DNA of 64,000 bases from Comamonadaceae bacterium (GCA_947448735.1 CANFOS010000017.1:1-64000), one strand, 5' to 3'; shown: positions 43,661-53,062, counted from the first letter of the stretch. Program-made: numbers and translations. The notes: generated by a model not told the origin, from the sequence alone.

Positions 43661-44434
43661 TCATCCGCGTAAAAAAGAAAAATAGACCGAAACCAGGCAG
43701 AAGGTGGTGCCGATTACCCACCACGCGGGATGTACCAGCTCTCTCAATCGCGTAGTTGCTTGCGAATCAGTTTTTCGATTAGAGAAATTAACTTGTTCTG
43801 TCACTGAGGCTATCGGGAGCCAAACAACTACCGGTACAAGCTGGCCGGCTTGTGCAGGCTGGCCGTTTAATAAAAAGGGAACAGTAGGTTCATCGGTTTT
43901 GAGAGGCTCCGTTTCAGAGTCATCTTTCTTCAATGAATGAGGTGTAGATTGAAGCTCTGGTGGCACTGGCGGCGTAGCTACTGTTGAAGGTGAATAAGTC
44001 AACATACTGTCAGAAAATTTTGCAAAAAAATCCTCAGCTGTACTTTTTACAATTCCACCTAGCAGTCTTGAACCAACTTGAGCTAGCTTGCCTCCAATAT
44101 TAAAAGAAGCACTATAGATAAGTAGGGTTGAGCCTTGTCTATCTTCTAGCAAGACTCTGGCTGTTCCCTTTACAAATCCGGCCGGACCACCCGTCCCCTC
44201 AAATCCTAGCGAATATGAAGTTTGCGGAACGATATCTGTCAACGCTAAATTACCTTTAAATTTCGCCTTAATAGGTCCGACAGACGCCACGATTTCAGCA
44301 CTAAATTCTGATTCGCTTGTTGCCTCAAGCGAGTGACATCCGTGGATACAAGATTTTAAAATGGTAGGATCATTTAATCCCTGCCAGACCAGTCCAATTG
44401 GACTAGAAATTAACTGCTCGCCCTTTATTTCCAT
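43661..44434 (-). CDS. CoxG-like SRPBCC protein with C-terminal membrane anchor
   Basis: The 257-residue protein has an SRPBCC domain (1-145: MEIKGEQLISSPIGLVWQGLNDP-like start in parts, LKSCIHGCHSLE, GGKLAQVGSRLLGGI), a polar linker (about 150-200) and one membrane segment near the end (WWVIGTTFCLVSVYFSFL). CoxG proteins recruit the CO-dehydrogenase-like enzyme to the cytoplasmic membrane. It precedes the hydroxylase operon on the same strand, so it probably docks that enzyme to a quinone-reducing chain. Confidence 0.87.
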   Translation of the reverse strand: MEIKGEQLISSPIGLVWQGLNDPTILKSCIHGCHSLEATSESEFSAEIVASVGPIKAKFKGNLALTDIVPQTSYSLGFEGTGGPAGFVKGTARVLLEDRQGSTLLIYSASFNIGGKLAQVGSRLLGGIVKSTAEDFFAKFSDSMLTYSPSTVATPPVPPELQSTPHSLKKDDSETEPLKTDEPTVPFLLNGQPAQAGQLVPVVVWLPIASVTEQVNFSNRKTDSQATTRLRELVHPAWWVIGTTFCLVSVYFSFLRG

Positions 44435-44528
44435 TTTAATTTCCAGTAGTTAATTTAGTCGAATGAAGCAGAAAAATAATTTTTAATTAATTCCCATGTG
44501 TAAATAAAAAACATGAAAATGCAATAAA

Positions 44529-45509
44529 TTACTCCTGTTTAATACCAGCGGTTTTCGCGACTTTTTGAAAAATATCGAGATCTGAGCGAAGCAGGTCTGC
44601 TGAATCCACAGATGACTTTGAAAAAACATCAAACCCAGCAGAAAAGAGCTTTTTCTGAATGTCTGGCTCGCTAAGTATCTTGCGTATATCTGCTTCCATC
44701 TTCGCGATCAAAATTTTGGGAGTCGCCGACGACACGGCGAATCCGTAATAATTTTCGACAGCGAAACTCTTCAATTCCGGGATGCCCGATTCGGCAAATG
44801 TCGGAACTTCTGGCGCATTTGGCGAGCGCTTTAAACTGGTAACTCCCAAGGCGCGGAGCTGACCATTTCGGACAAATGGAAGCGCAGGCGGCATAGTCAC
44901 TGCCACTGCCCGGAGTTGACCGCCGACAGCCTCTCCTACAGCTTGTGCGCAGCGATGAGGGATGTGCAATGCCGCTGTCTTCGTAAGGTACTTAAATAGC
45001 TCCATACTAAAGTGATGAGTCGTTGCCATACCGCAACTCGCATAATCCATTTTTTCAGGATTCGCTCGCAAAAGCTCAACAAACTCTTTCAGATCTTTTG
45101 CTTTTACTGACGGGTTGACCGCCAGCATGATTGGTGAAGTGGTTGATAGGGCAACTGGTGTAAAGTCCTTCAGCAGGTCAAATGTCAGTTTATCAAGCAT
45201 GGCGGCATTACCAACGTGCGACGCAGTTAGCAAAAGTATGGTGTAGCCGTCCGCTGGTGATCTAAGGACATAGTCTGCACCAACGTTACCGCCGCCGCCT
45301 AGACGGTTTTCGACAAGCACCGGCTGTTTCCAAACTTCGGCCAGTCGGGTGCTGATGATCCGAGCGGTAAGGTCGGCGCCGCCACCTGGCGGAAAGGTCA
45401 CGATAACTTTGACTGGTTTGTTAGGGTAGTCTTGCGCGATGGCTGTTCCAAGGGTCAAAAAAAATGTTAAAAAAACAATTGAGTTTTGTATGAAGCGTAG
45501 AAAATACAT
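44529..45509 (-). CDS. Bug/TctC-family periplasmic substrate-binding protein
   Basis: The 326-residue protein has a signal peptide (FLTFFLTLGTAIA) and the Bug motifs YPNKPVKVIVTFPPGGGAD, VLVENRLGGGGNVG and SPADGYTILLL. It also carries C-G and R-C positions (YASCGMATTHH and HRCAQA) that could form a disulfide, a pattern repeated in the Bug protein at 51981. It is upstream of coxG on the same strand, with a 94-bp gap, so it may supply the substrate of the molybdenum hydroxylase. No TctAB genes are present. Confidence 0.92.
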   Translation of the reverse strand: MYFLRFIQNSIVFLTFFLTLGTAIAQDYPNKPVKVIVTFPPGGGADLTARIISTRLAEVWKQPVLVENRLGGGGNVGADYVLRSPADGYTILLLTASHVGNAAMLDKLTFDLLKDFTPVALSTTSPIMLAVNPSVKAKDLKEFVELLRANPEKMDYASCGMATTHHFSMELFKYLTKTAALHIPHRCAQAVGEAVGGQLRAVAVTMPPALPFVRNGQLRALGVTSLKRSPNAPEVPTFAESGIPELKSFAVENYYGFAVSSATPKILIAKMEADIRKILSEPDIQKKLFSAGFDVFSKSSVDSADLLRSDLDIFQKVAKTAGIKQE

Positions 45510-45641
45510 GGGACTTCCTTCTTTGCAATGAATTTTGAAAAAATTTCTTAAATTAAAGAGATGTAAACTATAAAAAAATTTATTTTATCTGATATTCGAT
45601 TTATATAACAATTTTCTTCTAAAATAAAAAATCTCATTAAA

Positions 45642-46301
45642 ATGAAAAATAAAATATTAAAAGAATTGCCGAAAATTGTAAAAGGTAGGCGTGAAAGCTC
45701 TGAAAAAACCAAAAAAATAATTATCGATGCTGCGGTTTCTGAATTCGCTTTAAAAGGTTACGATGGAAGCAGAGTAGATGAAATTTCTGCTCGAGCTGGG
45801 ATTAATAAAAATTTGCTCTATCATCATTTTGGGAGTAAAGATGAATTATTTACCGCGGTATTATTTCACACCTATGAATCGATCCGCCTGCGCCAAAAAG
45901 ATTTCCAAATTCGAGAGATGGATCCGGTGGATGGGATGTATCGCCTTGTTGTTTTTACTGGGAAGACCTGGGTTAAATTTCCAGAATATCAACGAATTCT
46001 TTCTAGTGAAAATTTGAATCAAGGAAGACATATCGTAAAGCAGCCAAGTATTGGTGAGATGTACAACCCCTTGCTTGAAACCATATGTATATTGCTAGCA
46101 CGTGGGGCTGAGAAGAAATTATTTAAGTCGGATATCGATCCAATCGATTTATACATCTCCATAACATCTCTTACAGCGCATTATGTCAGCAATAGATATA
46201 CTTTCGAAGCAATTTTCGACCGAAAAATGATGACCCGACAGCGAGTTGATAGGCGACTGGAGCATGCTGCAGAAATGATATTAAGTTATATTAAAAAATA
46301 A
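45642..46301 (+). CDS. TetR/AcrR-family transcriptional regulator
   Basis: The 219-residue regulator has an N-terminal TetR helix-turn-helix (about 20-75: IIDAAVSEFALKGYDGSRVDEIS, ARAGINKNLLYHHFGSKDELF) and an effector-binding helical domain. Codons are AT-rich compared with the core genes. It is divergent from the Bug-coxG-molybdenum hydroxylase genes and convergent with the dihydroxyphthalate-decarboxylase-like gene. A perfect TetR-type palindrome lies at 49927-49946 before the aldehyde dehydrogenase operon and is a candidate target. Confidence 0.92.
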   Translation: MKNKILKELPKIVKGRRESSEKTKKIIIDAAVSEFALKGYDGSRVDEISARAGINKNLLYHHFGSKDELFTAVLFHTYESIRLRQKDFQIREMDPVDGMYRLVVFTGKTWVKFPEYQRILSSENLNQGRHIVKQPSIGEMYNPLLETICILLARGAEKKLFKSDIDPIDLYISITSLTAHYVSNRYTFEAIFDRKMMTRQRVDRRLEHAAEMILSYIKK

Positions 46302-46504
46302 TTTACAGCGCACTATATTGACGTCACTTGATGAAGAATTATTCAATTAAAAATAAGATTTAAGTTAAATTGACTAACTATCTCATAAAGATTTTCGCAA
46401 CTTGTAAAAATTAAATAAAAATAAATCGATGTACATTTACTGTGAGTAAGCTGGAGGAAAAATAATTTTTTCAGCTTGGACGTTCATATAAAAGATATCA
46501 TTCG

Positions 46505-47497
46505 CTATATTTTTGTGAGATCAAGCGACGAGGTTGCAAAAAGTGACTCGGGGTTGACTTTGACAGCTGATAAACCCTGTTCGAAGTGATAGCGAGTAAA
46601 TGTTTCGAGTACATGCTTATTTTGCTCGTAACCATAACTCCAATAGTCTTCGCCCATCAAGTCTTTGGCAGCTTCAAATTCTGCAACGCCCCAAGGCAGA
46701 CTGGCGAAAAGATGTCCGATCTGGCCGAGCTCGTACATTGCAAGTTTTTTTGCTTCAATAAATGACTTGAAAACGCTAACCGGTAGCCAGGGATGTTGTT
46801 TAACCAAGGACTTCCTAATGCCGATAACATGCATCGTCGGAAATATAGATGTACGCTGAAAATAGTCAGCCTCCGTATCGCGGTAGTTTGGAAAGAGTCG
46901 GGCTACATTCGGCTCTTTTCTAAGGAAACAGGATGGAGCTCGCGCACTGATCACCGCATCTAATTCGCCAGAAGCAAGCATCCCTGACAGCGTTTTTCCG
47001 TCAGCGATTTGTTGAAGATCAATGTCTTGAGGCAGTTTTAAGGGCGCCCTTTCGCCCCTGCCGGCCTCTTCTACTCCACCGCGTCGCCAGTGAACGTGCG
47101 CAGGTCGCAGACCGAAGTCGTCCTCAAGAATGCCTCGAATCCACACATTGGCGGTGATCTGGTATTCGGGTAATCCTACCTTTTTGCCAGATAGGTCTGC
47201 AGGTGTTTGAATACCCCGATCAGTCCGAATGTACACACCGGAATGACGAAACAAGCGCGACACGAATGCCGGGATCGCCACGTACTCGCTTTCACCGCGT
47301 GAAGTCATCATCGTATGACTACTTAAGGATAACTCAGTGATATCAAACTCTTGATACTTGAACGCGCGATGAAATGCTTCTTCAGGCTCGATCGCAACAC
47401 CGACAATGTTGCAGCCTTCGATTGGGGCGCGTCCGTCAAGTACCGCCCGGGTTCTATCGTAATCACACACCCCTAAACTCAATGTCAGTTTACTCAT
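46505..47497 (-). CDS. 4,5-dihydroxyphthalate decarboxylase-like protein
   Basis: The 330-residue protein matches the Pht5-like group, which shares a periplasmic-binding-protein type II fold: LGVCDYDRTRAVLDGR, EGCNIVGVAIEPEEAFHRAF (in parts), FDITELSLSS, FVSRLFRHSGVYIR and GLPEYQITANVWIRG. There is no signal peptide, so it acts in the cytoplasm as an enzyme or sensor. Experimentally known members decarboxylate 4,5-dihydroxyphthalate; most homologues are untested. It is the last gene of a minus-strand unit after an aldehyde dehydrogenase and an alpha/beta hydrolase, so removal of a carboxyl group from an oxidised ring is possible. Confidence 0.83.
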   Translation of the reverse strand: MSKLTLSLGVCDYDRTRAVLDGRAPIEGCNIVGVAIEPEEAFHRAFKYQEFDITELSLSSHTMMTSRGESEYVAIPAFVSRLFRHSGVYIRTDRGIQTPADLSGKKVGLPEYQITANVWIRGILEDDFGLRPAHVHWRRGGVEEAGRGERAPLKLPQDIDLQQIADGKTLSGMLASGELDAVISARAPSCFLRKEPNVARLFPNYRDTEADYFQRTSIFPTMHVIGIRKSLVKQHPWLPVSVFKSFIEAKKLAMYELGQIGHLFASLPWGVAEFEAAKDLMGEDYWSYGYEQNKHVLETFTRYHFEQGLSAVKVNPESLFATSSLDLTKI

Positions 47498-47522
47498 GTT
47501 TTTCCTAAGGAATAAATATTAG

Positions 47523-48446
47523 TTATTCAGCAAGACTTTCGGTCTCACAATCTTTAATAAAGGCCAAAATCTCTCGGCCTAATTGATCATCTGCCGTATT
47601 AATATGAGCAATAATCGAAGTATGGTTATGCTTTCGCGCAAAGACCATTCGGGGTGCTTTACGTTTGGCAAGGCTCAATCTGTAAGCAAGCTCGAGGCAA
47701 TATATATCAATGAGTGGATTCTCAAATTCTGCAAAAGCAACCATGGTAGGCACACTTTCAGAAGTCACATGAGAAACCGGCGAAATATTCTCGAATAAGC
47801 TGGAATCACTACCGTAGTAAGCCTCAACTTTGCGCGCGTTTGGATTTTCTGGACTGTTGTCAGCGCGGACCCTACCGCTTACGACAACCAAACCCCGCAG
47901 TTGTGATGCTTTAGATGATGAACGGTGACAGTTATAAGCGTAGCTAGCGGCATGGGCTGCACCCGCCGAGTGGCCTATCAAATAAATGCTGGCAGGCGAA
48001 CCACCAAAGTCGCTGACGTGATCGCGTACCCAAGCGATGGCTTTTTCTACGTCTTGAGTACCCGCTGGATACGGATGCTTTGGCGCAAGACGGTATTCCA
48101 TGTTGATGCCTACACAACCATGGCGTGCAAAATAATACAAAACATTCGAATAAATTTCATCGCTGCGATCGCGATGGCCATCGACAAAGGCGCCGCCATG
48201 CACAAACACGACGACTGGTTTGCTTGAACTTCTATCCGACGTAAAAACGTCAAGCAATTGACGTTCGTCAGACCCATATGCCAAGCCTCGCGTCACCTCA
48301 ACTCCAGTTTTTGGGCATTGTGCAAGCAGAGGCGTAAAGTGATCGACCATCTTTCGCACATTGCCTGGTACATCCTGAGCCCACACAGGGCCAACAACAC
48401 TAAGCAAGTGGCTCAAAGATTGAGGAATCTCTATTTCCCGCTGCAT
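47523..48446 (-). CDS. Alpha/beta hydrolase of the hormone-sensitive-lipase/kynurenine-formamidase type
   Basis: The 307-residue esterase has the oxyanion-hole HGGAF (83-87) and the nucleophile S160 in GHSAG. EYRLAPKHPYPAG between them is typical of this superfamily. A C-terminal His is likely in KHNHTS. It lacks a signal peptide. It is 3 bp downstream of the aldehyde dehydrogenase gene and 25 bp upstream of the decarboxylase-like gene, so all three form one operon. An ester, lactone or formamide is the likely substrate class. Confidence 0.87.
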   Translation of the reverse strand: MQREIEIPQSLSHLLSVVGPVWAQDVPGNVRKMVDHFTPLLAQCPKTGVEVTRGLAYGSDERQLLDVFTSDRSSSKPVVVFVHGGAFVDGHRDRSDEIYSNVLYYFARHGCVGINMEYRLAPKHPYPAGTQDVEKAIAWVRDHVSDFGGSPASIYLIGHSAGAAHAASYAYNCHRSSSKASQLRGLVVVSGRVRADNSPENPNARKVEAYYGSDSSLFENISPVSHVTSESVPTMVAFAEFENPLIDIYCLELAYRLSLAKRKAPRMVFARKHNHTSIIAHINTADDQLGREILAFIKDCETESLAE

Positions 48447-48449
48447 GGA

Positions 48450-49877
48450 TCAAGCTCCAGGACGTATGCCGATGAATTTCACCTGTGACAACTCTTCGAT
48501 GGCGTAGCGTACCCCTTCGCGTCCATGTCCAGACTCCTTCACCCCACCAAATGGGTAGTTGTCCAGTCTGAATCGACTTGCCTCGTTAATCCAGAGTGAT
48601 CCGACATCAAAGTGATCGGCGAAACGGAATGCTTTTGCCAGATCGCGCGTGAACACGGACCCTTGGAGTCCAAAAGGAGTGTCGTTGGCCAAGGCCAAGG
48701 CCTCATCGACAGTGCTGGCACGTTGCACCACCACCAACGGGCCAAAAATCTCATCCCGCCAAATGCTTGCGGAAAGGGGAACGTCTACCAAAATCCCAGG
48801 ACTAACGATACAGTTTTGTTGATGTGGTTCAAGTGCAAAACGACCCCCGACCGCAATCGAGCTTCTAGCAACATCCATGACTCGATTGGCCTGTGCAAGT
48901 GAGACCATTGGCCCCAAATCTGTTTTAGGGTCCTGGGGATCATCGCACTTGAGCGCTCTCGCTGATTGCACAAAGTGCTCAAGAAATTCGTCATAGACTG
49001 AAGACATCACAATAACGCGTTGGGCCGATACGCATTGTTGGCCACTTGCCTCAAAAGCAGCCGCTGCAATCCGATGGGCCGCATCTTTCAGGTCAGCGTC
49101 ATCAAGCACCACGTTCGCAGAGTTGGAGCCCAATTCCGCTACGAACTTTTTGGATCCGGCTGCTCTACTAAGCGCTGTTCCGGCCGCTGTGCCTCCAGTG
49201 AAAGTGATTGCCGCTACTTTGGGGCTTGCAACCAACGCGATTGCGGGTGCACGGTCGCCTACAACTACATTTAGAAGTCCCTTAGGTAAGCCCGTAGCAA
49301 CCATGATTCGGGCAATCGCTAAAGCCACACGCGCTCCAGCAGGGTGTGGCTTGACGACGACTGCATTGCCCACCACAAGCGCCGGCGCGACCTTTTGAAT
49401 CATCAAATTGATCGGCGCGTTAAAAGGAGTGATGGCAGCAACGACCCCGAAGGGTATCCTGCGTGTAAAGCCGAAATGTCCGACTCCAGCAGAACTCACG
49501 TCGAGAGGTAAAACCTCCCCGCACAGAGTTTGCATTTGAACCGCCACAGAACGCATAAATTGAACCGCGCGATTAACCTCAAAGGTTGCGGCGCGGCGTG
49601 GTTTGCCCACATCACTGATGATCAAACCAATCAATTCTTCAGCGTTAGTCTCAATTCCTGTTGCAGCCTGATTCAACCAGCTGATTCGTCTCTCAGATGA
49701 TTCGGACTTGTTGTCAAGATAGGCCTGCCAAGCGTCGTTCACCGCTTCGGTGACTAGCGCCTGTGTTGCTTCGACGGCATGTCCGACTGCTAATAAATCA
49801 ATCGGTGACACTAGCGGCGTCTCAATACCTTCGTGGACAACATTCACGCCATGGATAAAGCTACGTATTTGGTTCAT
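48450..49877 (-). CDS. NAD(P)-dependent aldehyde dehydrogenase
   Basis: The 475-residue enzyme oxidises an aldehyde to the acid. N153 (PFNAPIN), E248 (AELGSN) and the nucleophile C282 (GQQCVSAQR) are all in place, and FGPLVVVQR and FGGVKESGHGREG are the usual later motifs. It starts the minus-strand operon with the hydrolase and the decarboxylase-like genes. A perfect palindrome lies 50 bp upstream of its start (49927-49946), suggesting repression by a TetR-type protein. Confidence 0.94.
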   Translation of the reverse strand: MNQIRSFIHGVNVVHEGIETPLVSPIDLLAVGHAVEATQALVTEAVNDAWQAYLDNKSESSERRISWLNQAATGIETNAEELIGLIISDVGKPRRAATFEVNRAVQFMRSVAVQMQTLCGEVLPLDVSSAGVGHFGFTRRIPFGVVAAITPFNAPINLMIQKVAPALVVGNAVVVKPHPAGARVALAIARIMVATGLPKGLLNVVVGDRAPAIALVASPKVAAITFTGGTAAGTALSRAAGSKKFVAELGSNSANVVLDDADLKDAAHRIAAAAFEASGQQCVSAQRVIVMSSVYDEFLEHFVQSARALKCDDPQDPKTDLGPMVSLAQANRVMDVARSSIAVGGRFALEPHQQNCIVSPGILVDVPLSASIWRDEIFGPLVVVQRASTVDEALALANDTPFGLQGSVFTRDLAKAFRFADHFDVGSLWINEASRFRLDNYPFGGVKESGHGREGVRYAIEELSQVKFIGIRPGA

Positions 49878-49926
49878 GCGGACCTTTTTAATACAGCATA
49901 AGCTGCCGGGCTAAATTGGTCACAAT

Positions 49927-49946
49927 GATTGACTGTTTAGTCAATC
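49927..49946. promoter_or_regulatory. Perfect TetR-type operator upstream of the aldehyde dehydrogenase operon
   Basis: GATTGACT (49927-49934) and AGTCAATC (49939-49946) form an 8-bp perfect inverted repeat with spacer GTTT. This is the common TTGACT-N4-AGTCAA layout of TetR-family operators. It overlaps the expected promoter of the minus-strand operon. The nearest TetR gene is at 45642. The first 14 bases around the left arm (AATGATTGACTGTT, from 49924) recur at 54471. Confidence 0.65.
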
Positions 49947-50075
49947 TAGTCAATAGCTGTCAAAAAATAAAAAATAATTCTGGTTGACCAAATAGTTAAC
50001 TTCAGCATAGAATTTTTGAAGAACCATTCGTTCCAGCACAACAGTGCTCCAAAGTTTTCAGGAGATAAATAGCCG

Positions 50076-51100
50076 CTATGGCTCGGAGCCTGGATCCGAG
50101 TCTGTTGAGGGTGGTGAACGTAGTTGATTTACAGGGGTTGGTTCAAATATGGTCGGGCCCAGGATTTGCAGGATTTCGTAAAGGCTGTGATGTTCAAGGT
50201 ACAGGCGTTTCTTCGTCATCGCGATCAGGACATGGGTGTAAACCGCGACTCCAACTTGACTCTTCACGGTGTTCTTGCTGGAGCCCGCAAAGGCACTGGT
50301 TCGCCGGTGCAGCTTGATCCATTTGAAGAACAAATCGACCATCCAAGCTTGCGGGTACAGAGCGGCCATGCGTGCTGGCTTCGGGGTGAAGTTATCGGTC
50401 AAAAACGTCACGCGCTTGCCGGTTTCGCCGTTGACCACCCGTCGCAAGGCGATCAGGTGGTCCTTGCTGGAGTTCTGAACCCTGAGGACGCCGATTTAAT
50501 CGCAGATGGCGCTGGTGGGGTTGTGGTGCCCGAGACTGGGCAAGCGTCGACTCAACTCAGTAATGTTCTTGGCATGCGCCATGAAGCAGGACTGCCCCTA
50601 TGAATCACTTCGCGTGTTTTCAAGTCAATGTAACCCCGCTACGTCCGGTGCAGCGACTGACGCAAGCCGATAGTAACCGCGTAGAGCCCGATGATCGCAG
50701 CGTCCATGTCAACGCCCAAAGGTTCCTTGGCTTACGGGGGGCTGGTCATACCAATCCGGTGTTCAGCAAAGTCGGCGTAGATTCGCAGTGGAAGGGTGGC
50801 ATCTGCATTGACCAATTTGTGACGCCAAATCGTAGCGAGCCGAAAACGAAAACCTATGTCTTGCAGCCGATCGGATTGGGCAGGCAAGTCGACTTCGATA
50901 CCGCGCATGGATTTCCGGTAGATCAGCTGCGCAAGTGCCGCGGCGAAGAACTGGTCCATCCGCGAGAAGGCTTTCATCCTGTGGCTGCAACGACGCCTAG
51001 TGATATACCTTCGAAAAGTGGTCATGGGCAAATAGGTCATGAGCGGAGAAAACACGAGCTTGCCTCGCTGAAGGCCTGCCCTTCGCGCCGTCGCGTTAAA
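50076..51100 (-). pseudogene. Broken IS4-family transposase (DUF4372/DDE type)
   Basis: The N-terminal part is readable in one frame near 50732-51100 (GKLVFSPLMTYLPMTTFRRY, then MDQFFAAALAQLIYRKSMRGIE) and the C-terminal part in another near 50076-50447 (RRVVNGETGKRVTFLTDNFT, then WMVDLFFKWIKLHRR, LYEILQILG). Both match IS4-type transposases. The middle, which should hold the first catalytic Asp, is shortened and frameshifted with stops, so no active enzyme can be made. No clear terminal repeats were found. The relic lies upstream of the second cupin gene. Confidence 0.85.
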
Positions 51101-51261
51101 GGCCAGAAGTCTGACGCGCGACGTTCGAATCGGGACCAGACTGTGACGCGACATGCTGCAAGCAAATCATCAACTGACCATGTCCTCATGTGAGAACGTT
51201 GGGACACGACTGATTCAATCTTTGAGTTGAATATTGATTTTTTAATTATGGAAGACAAAAA

Positions 51262-51786
51262 ATGACTTCATCTAGGCATCCCCGTCCACCGGAGCTCACC
51301 AATTCATCATTGGAAGAAATCGAGCTGAATTACATAGCCAAATTTTCGAATCGTGTTCCAGACTGGCAGGCATTTGAGGATGCCAAAATTGACGGTTATC
51401 GGCGGGCACAGCACAGATTCATCGGTGCAGGCGGCTCAGGTAAAGTCAATGACACATCGGTCATCCCTGCTCGAGGTTTTACCTTGAGCATCATGTTCGT
51501 CCCGCCCAACCAAGGCAATGCCGCTCATACCCATGAAGTCGAGGAGGTCTTTTTCGTTTTGCAAGGTTTTCTTGATGTCTTCCTGCAGTCCGAATCGGGC
51601 GAAAAACGTTGGTCTCGCTTGGGGCCTTGGGAGTGTATTTCATGCCCACCCGGTGTTATTCATGGCTATGAAAACCGAAGCTTAGAGCCGGTCTATTTTC
51701 AGGTCATGCTCGGTAGAGCCAAACCGGAATTGATGGGTTATGCCGACAACGATTTGTATGTGCGTCGGGCCGGCCACTTGGAGTGA
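51262..51786 (+). CDS. Cupin-domain protein
   Basis: The 174-residue protein has a single cupin barrel: NAAHTHEVEEVFFVLQGF supplies motif 1 (two His and one Glu ligand) and GPWECISCPPGVIHGYENRS motif 2 (one His). The N-terminal 50 residues are polar and probably wrap the dimer. It is expressed from just beyond the transposase relic and may have gained its promoter from it (inference). It lies about 200 bp upstream of two Bug genes. Reaction unknown; oxidation or binding of a ring compound is one option. Confidence 0.85.
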   Translation: MTSSRHPRPPELTNSSLEEIELNYIAKFSNRVPDWQAFEDAKIDGYRRAQHRFIGAGGSGKVNDTSVIPARGFTLSIMFVPPNQGNAAHTHEVEEVFFVLQGFLDVFLQSESGEKRWSRLGPWECISCPPGVIHGYENRSLEPVYFQVMLGRAKPELMGYADNDLYVRRAGHLE

Positions 51787-51980
51787 GGTGAGGTCCCTTG
51801 GTCAAGGGGCAACGACTTTGCAACAATGCGACTGCAATTATGTTCAGCATGAAAAGGCACCGCCTAATTTAAAAAGATTTCTGCGATAACTAAAATTACC
51901 TTTAGTTAATTGCATTATAAAAATATCGTTAATATAAAACGTAGTAAACGAAAATTATTAGATTAAAGGTTTTGAAAATA

Positions 51981-53012
51981 ATGCTTACTGCTAATAAATT
52001 ATCAGAATTATCGTCTAAAAAAATATCACTTATAAGTGTAATCAGCACAGTTGCAGTTATTCTAAGCACCGCGTCTCCCATAGCCTCTTCCCAGAGTGCC
52101 AATGAAGGTTATGGAGCTAAACCACTGCGTATCCTTGTTCCCTTTCCAACGGGAGGTACGGCTGATGTACTTGCGCGTATTATTGGTCAGCAGATCACTG
52201 AAACCACGGGGCAGCCGGTGATTGTTGACAACCGGGCAGGCGCTGGCGGCACCATTGGCATGGATGTGGCTAAACGCAGTCCTGCAGATGGATATAATTT
52301 TGTCTTAATAAGCAATAGTCAAGCGGGGAGTCAAGTTCTTTATCCGAAGTTGAATCATGATATTACCAAGGACTTTACGCCAATAAATTTAATAGCATCG
52401 TCTCCAATGATGATTGCTGCGCATCCAGCACTCGGTTTAAAAACATTGAGCGAAGTCATTACACGTGCAGAAAATAACCCAGGGAAACTGTCATACGCCT
52501 CGTGCGGCGTTGGGACCGCCCATCACCTGGCCATGGAGAAGCTAAAGTTCGATGCGCGAATTAATATTGCCCACGTTTCTTATCGTGGTTGCTCCCCAGC
52601 CGTGGCAGATGCACTGGCAGGTCACATTAATCTCGTTATCGCATCATCGCCTCTCATCTTGCCGCAGGTAGCAAGTGGCAAGTTTGTTGCACTGGCCGTT
52701 ACCAACGACAAGAGGTCTACTTTGGCCCGTGAGATACCTACGGTCGGGGAAAGCGGAGTCCCAGCCTTGAAACTGTTTTCAATGGATAACTGGTACGGAT
52801 TTATGGCGCCTATTGGAACTCCGACAGAGGCGGTTAAGAGGCTGGATAATGAAGTTCGTAAAATTATGAATAACCCAACAATAATTCAGCGGCTTGCTTT
52901 GGTAGGTATTGAGCCAAAATCTGGAAACGCAGACCAGATGATGTTATTATTGAAGTCAGATTTAGCTCAATTTAAATCTGTTGTCGATTATGCGAAAATT
53001 ACTGCCGAGTAA
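51981..53012 (+). CDS. Bug/TctC-family periplasmic substrate-binding protein
   Basis: The ATG at 51981 gives 343 residues; a TTG at 51972 is too close to the AAAGG site to be preferred. The signal peptide (ISVISTVAVILSTASPIASS) is followed by RILVPFPTGGTADVLARI, VIVDNRAGAGGTIG and SPADGYNFVLI, the Bug ligand loops. YASCGVGTAHH and YRGCSPAV provide a cysteine pair like that of the protein at 44529. It is followed by another Bug gene after 50 bp, in the same direction. Confidence 0.92.
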   Translation: MLTANKLSELSSKKISLISVISTVAVILSTASPIASSQSANEGYGAKPLRILVPFPTGGTADVLARIIGQQITETTGQPVIVDNRAGAGGTIGMDVAKRSPADGYNFVLISNSQAGSQVLYPKLNHDITKDFTPINLIASSPMMIAAHPALGLKTLSEVITRAENNPGKLSYASCGVGTAHHLAMEKLKFDARINIAHVSYRGCSPAVADALAGHINLVIASSPLILPQVASGKFVALAVTNDKRSTLAREIPTVGESGVPALKLFSMDNWYGFMAPIGTPTEAVKRLDNEVRKIMNNPTIIQRLALVGIEPKSGNADQMMLLLKSDLAQFKSVVDYAKITAE

Positions 53013-53062
53013 AATTTAATTTAACATTTTATTCATTAAATGAGCAAAAGAAGAAATTAAAA

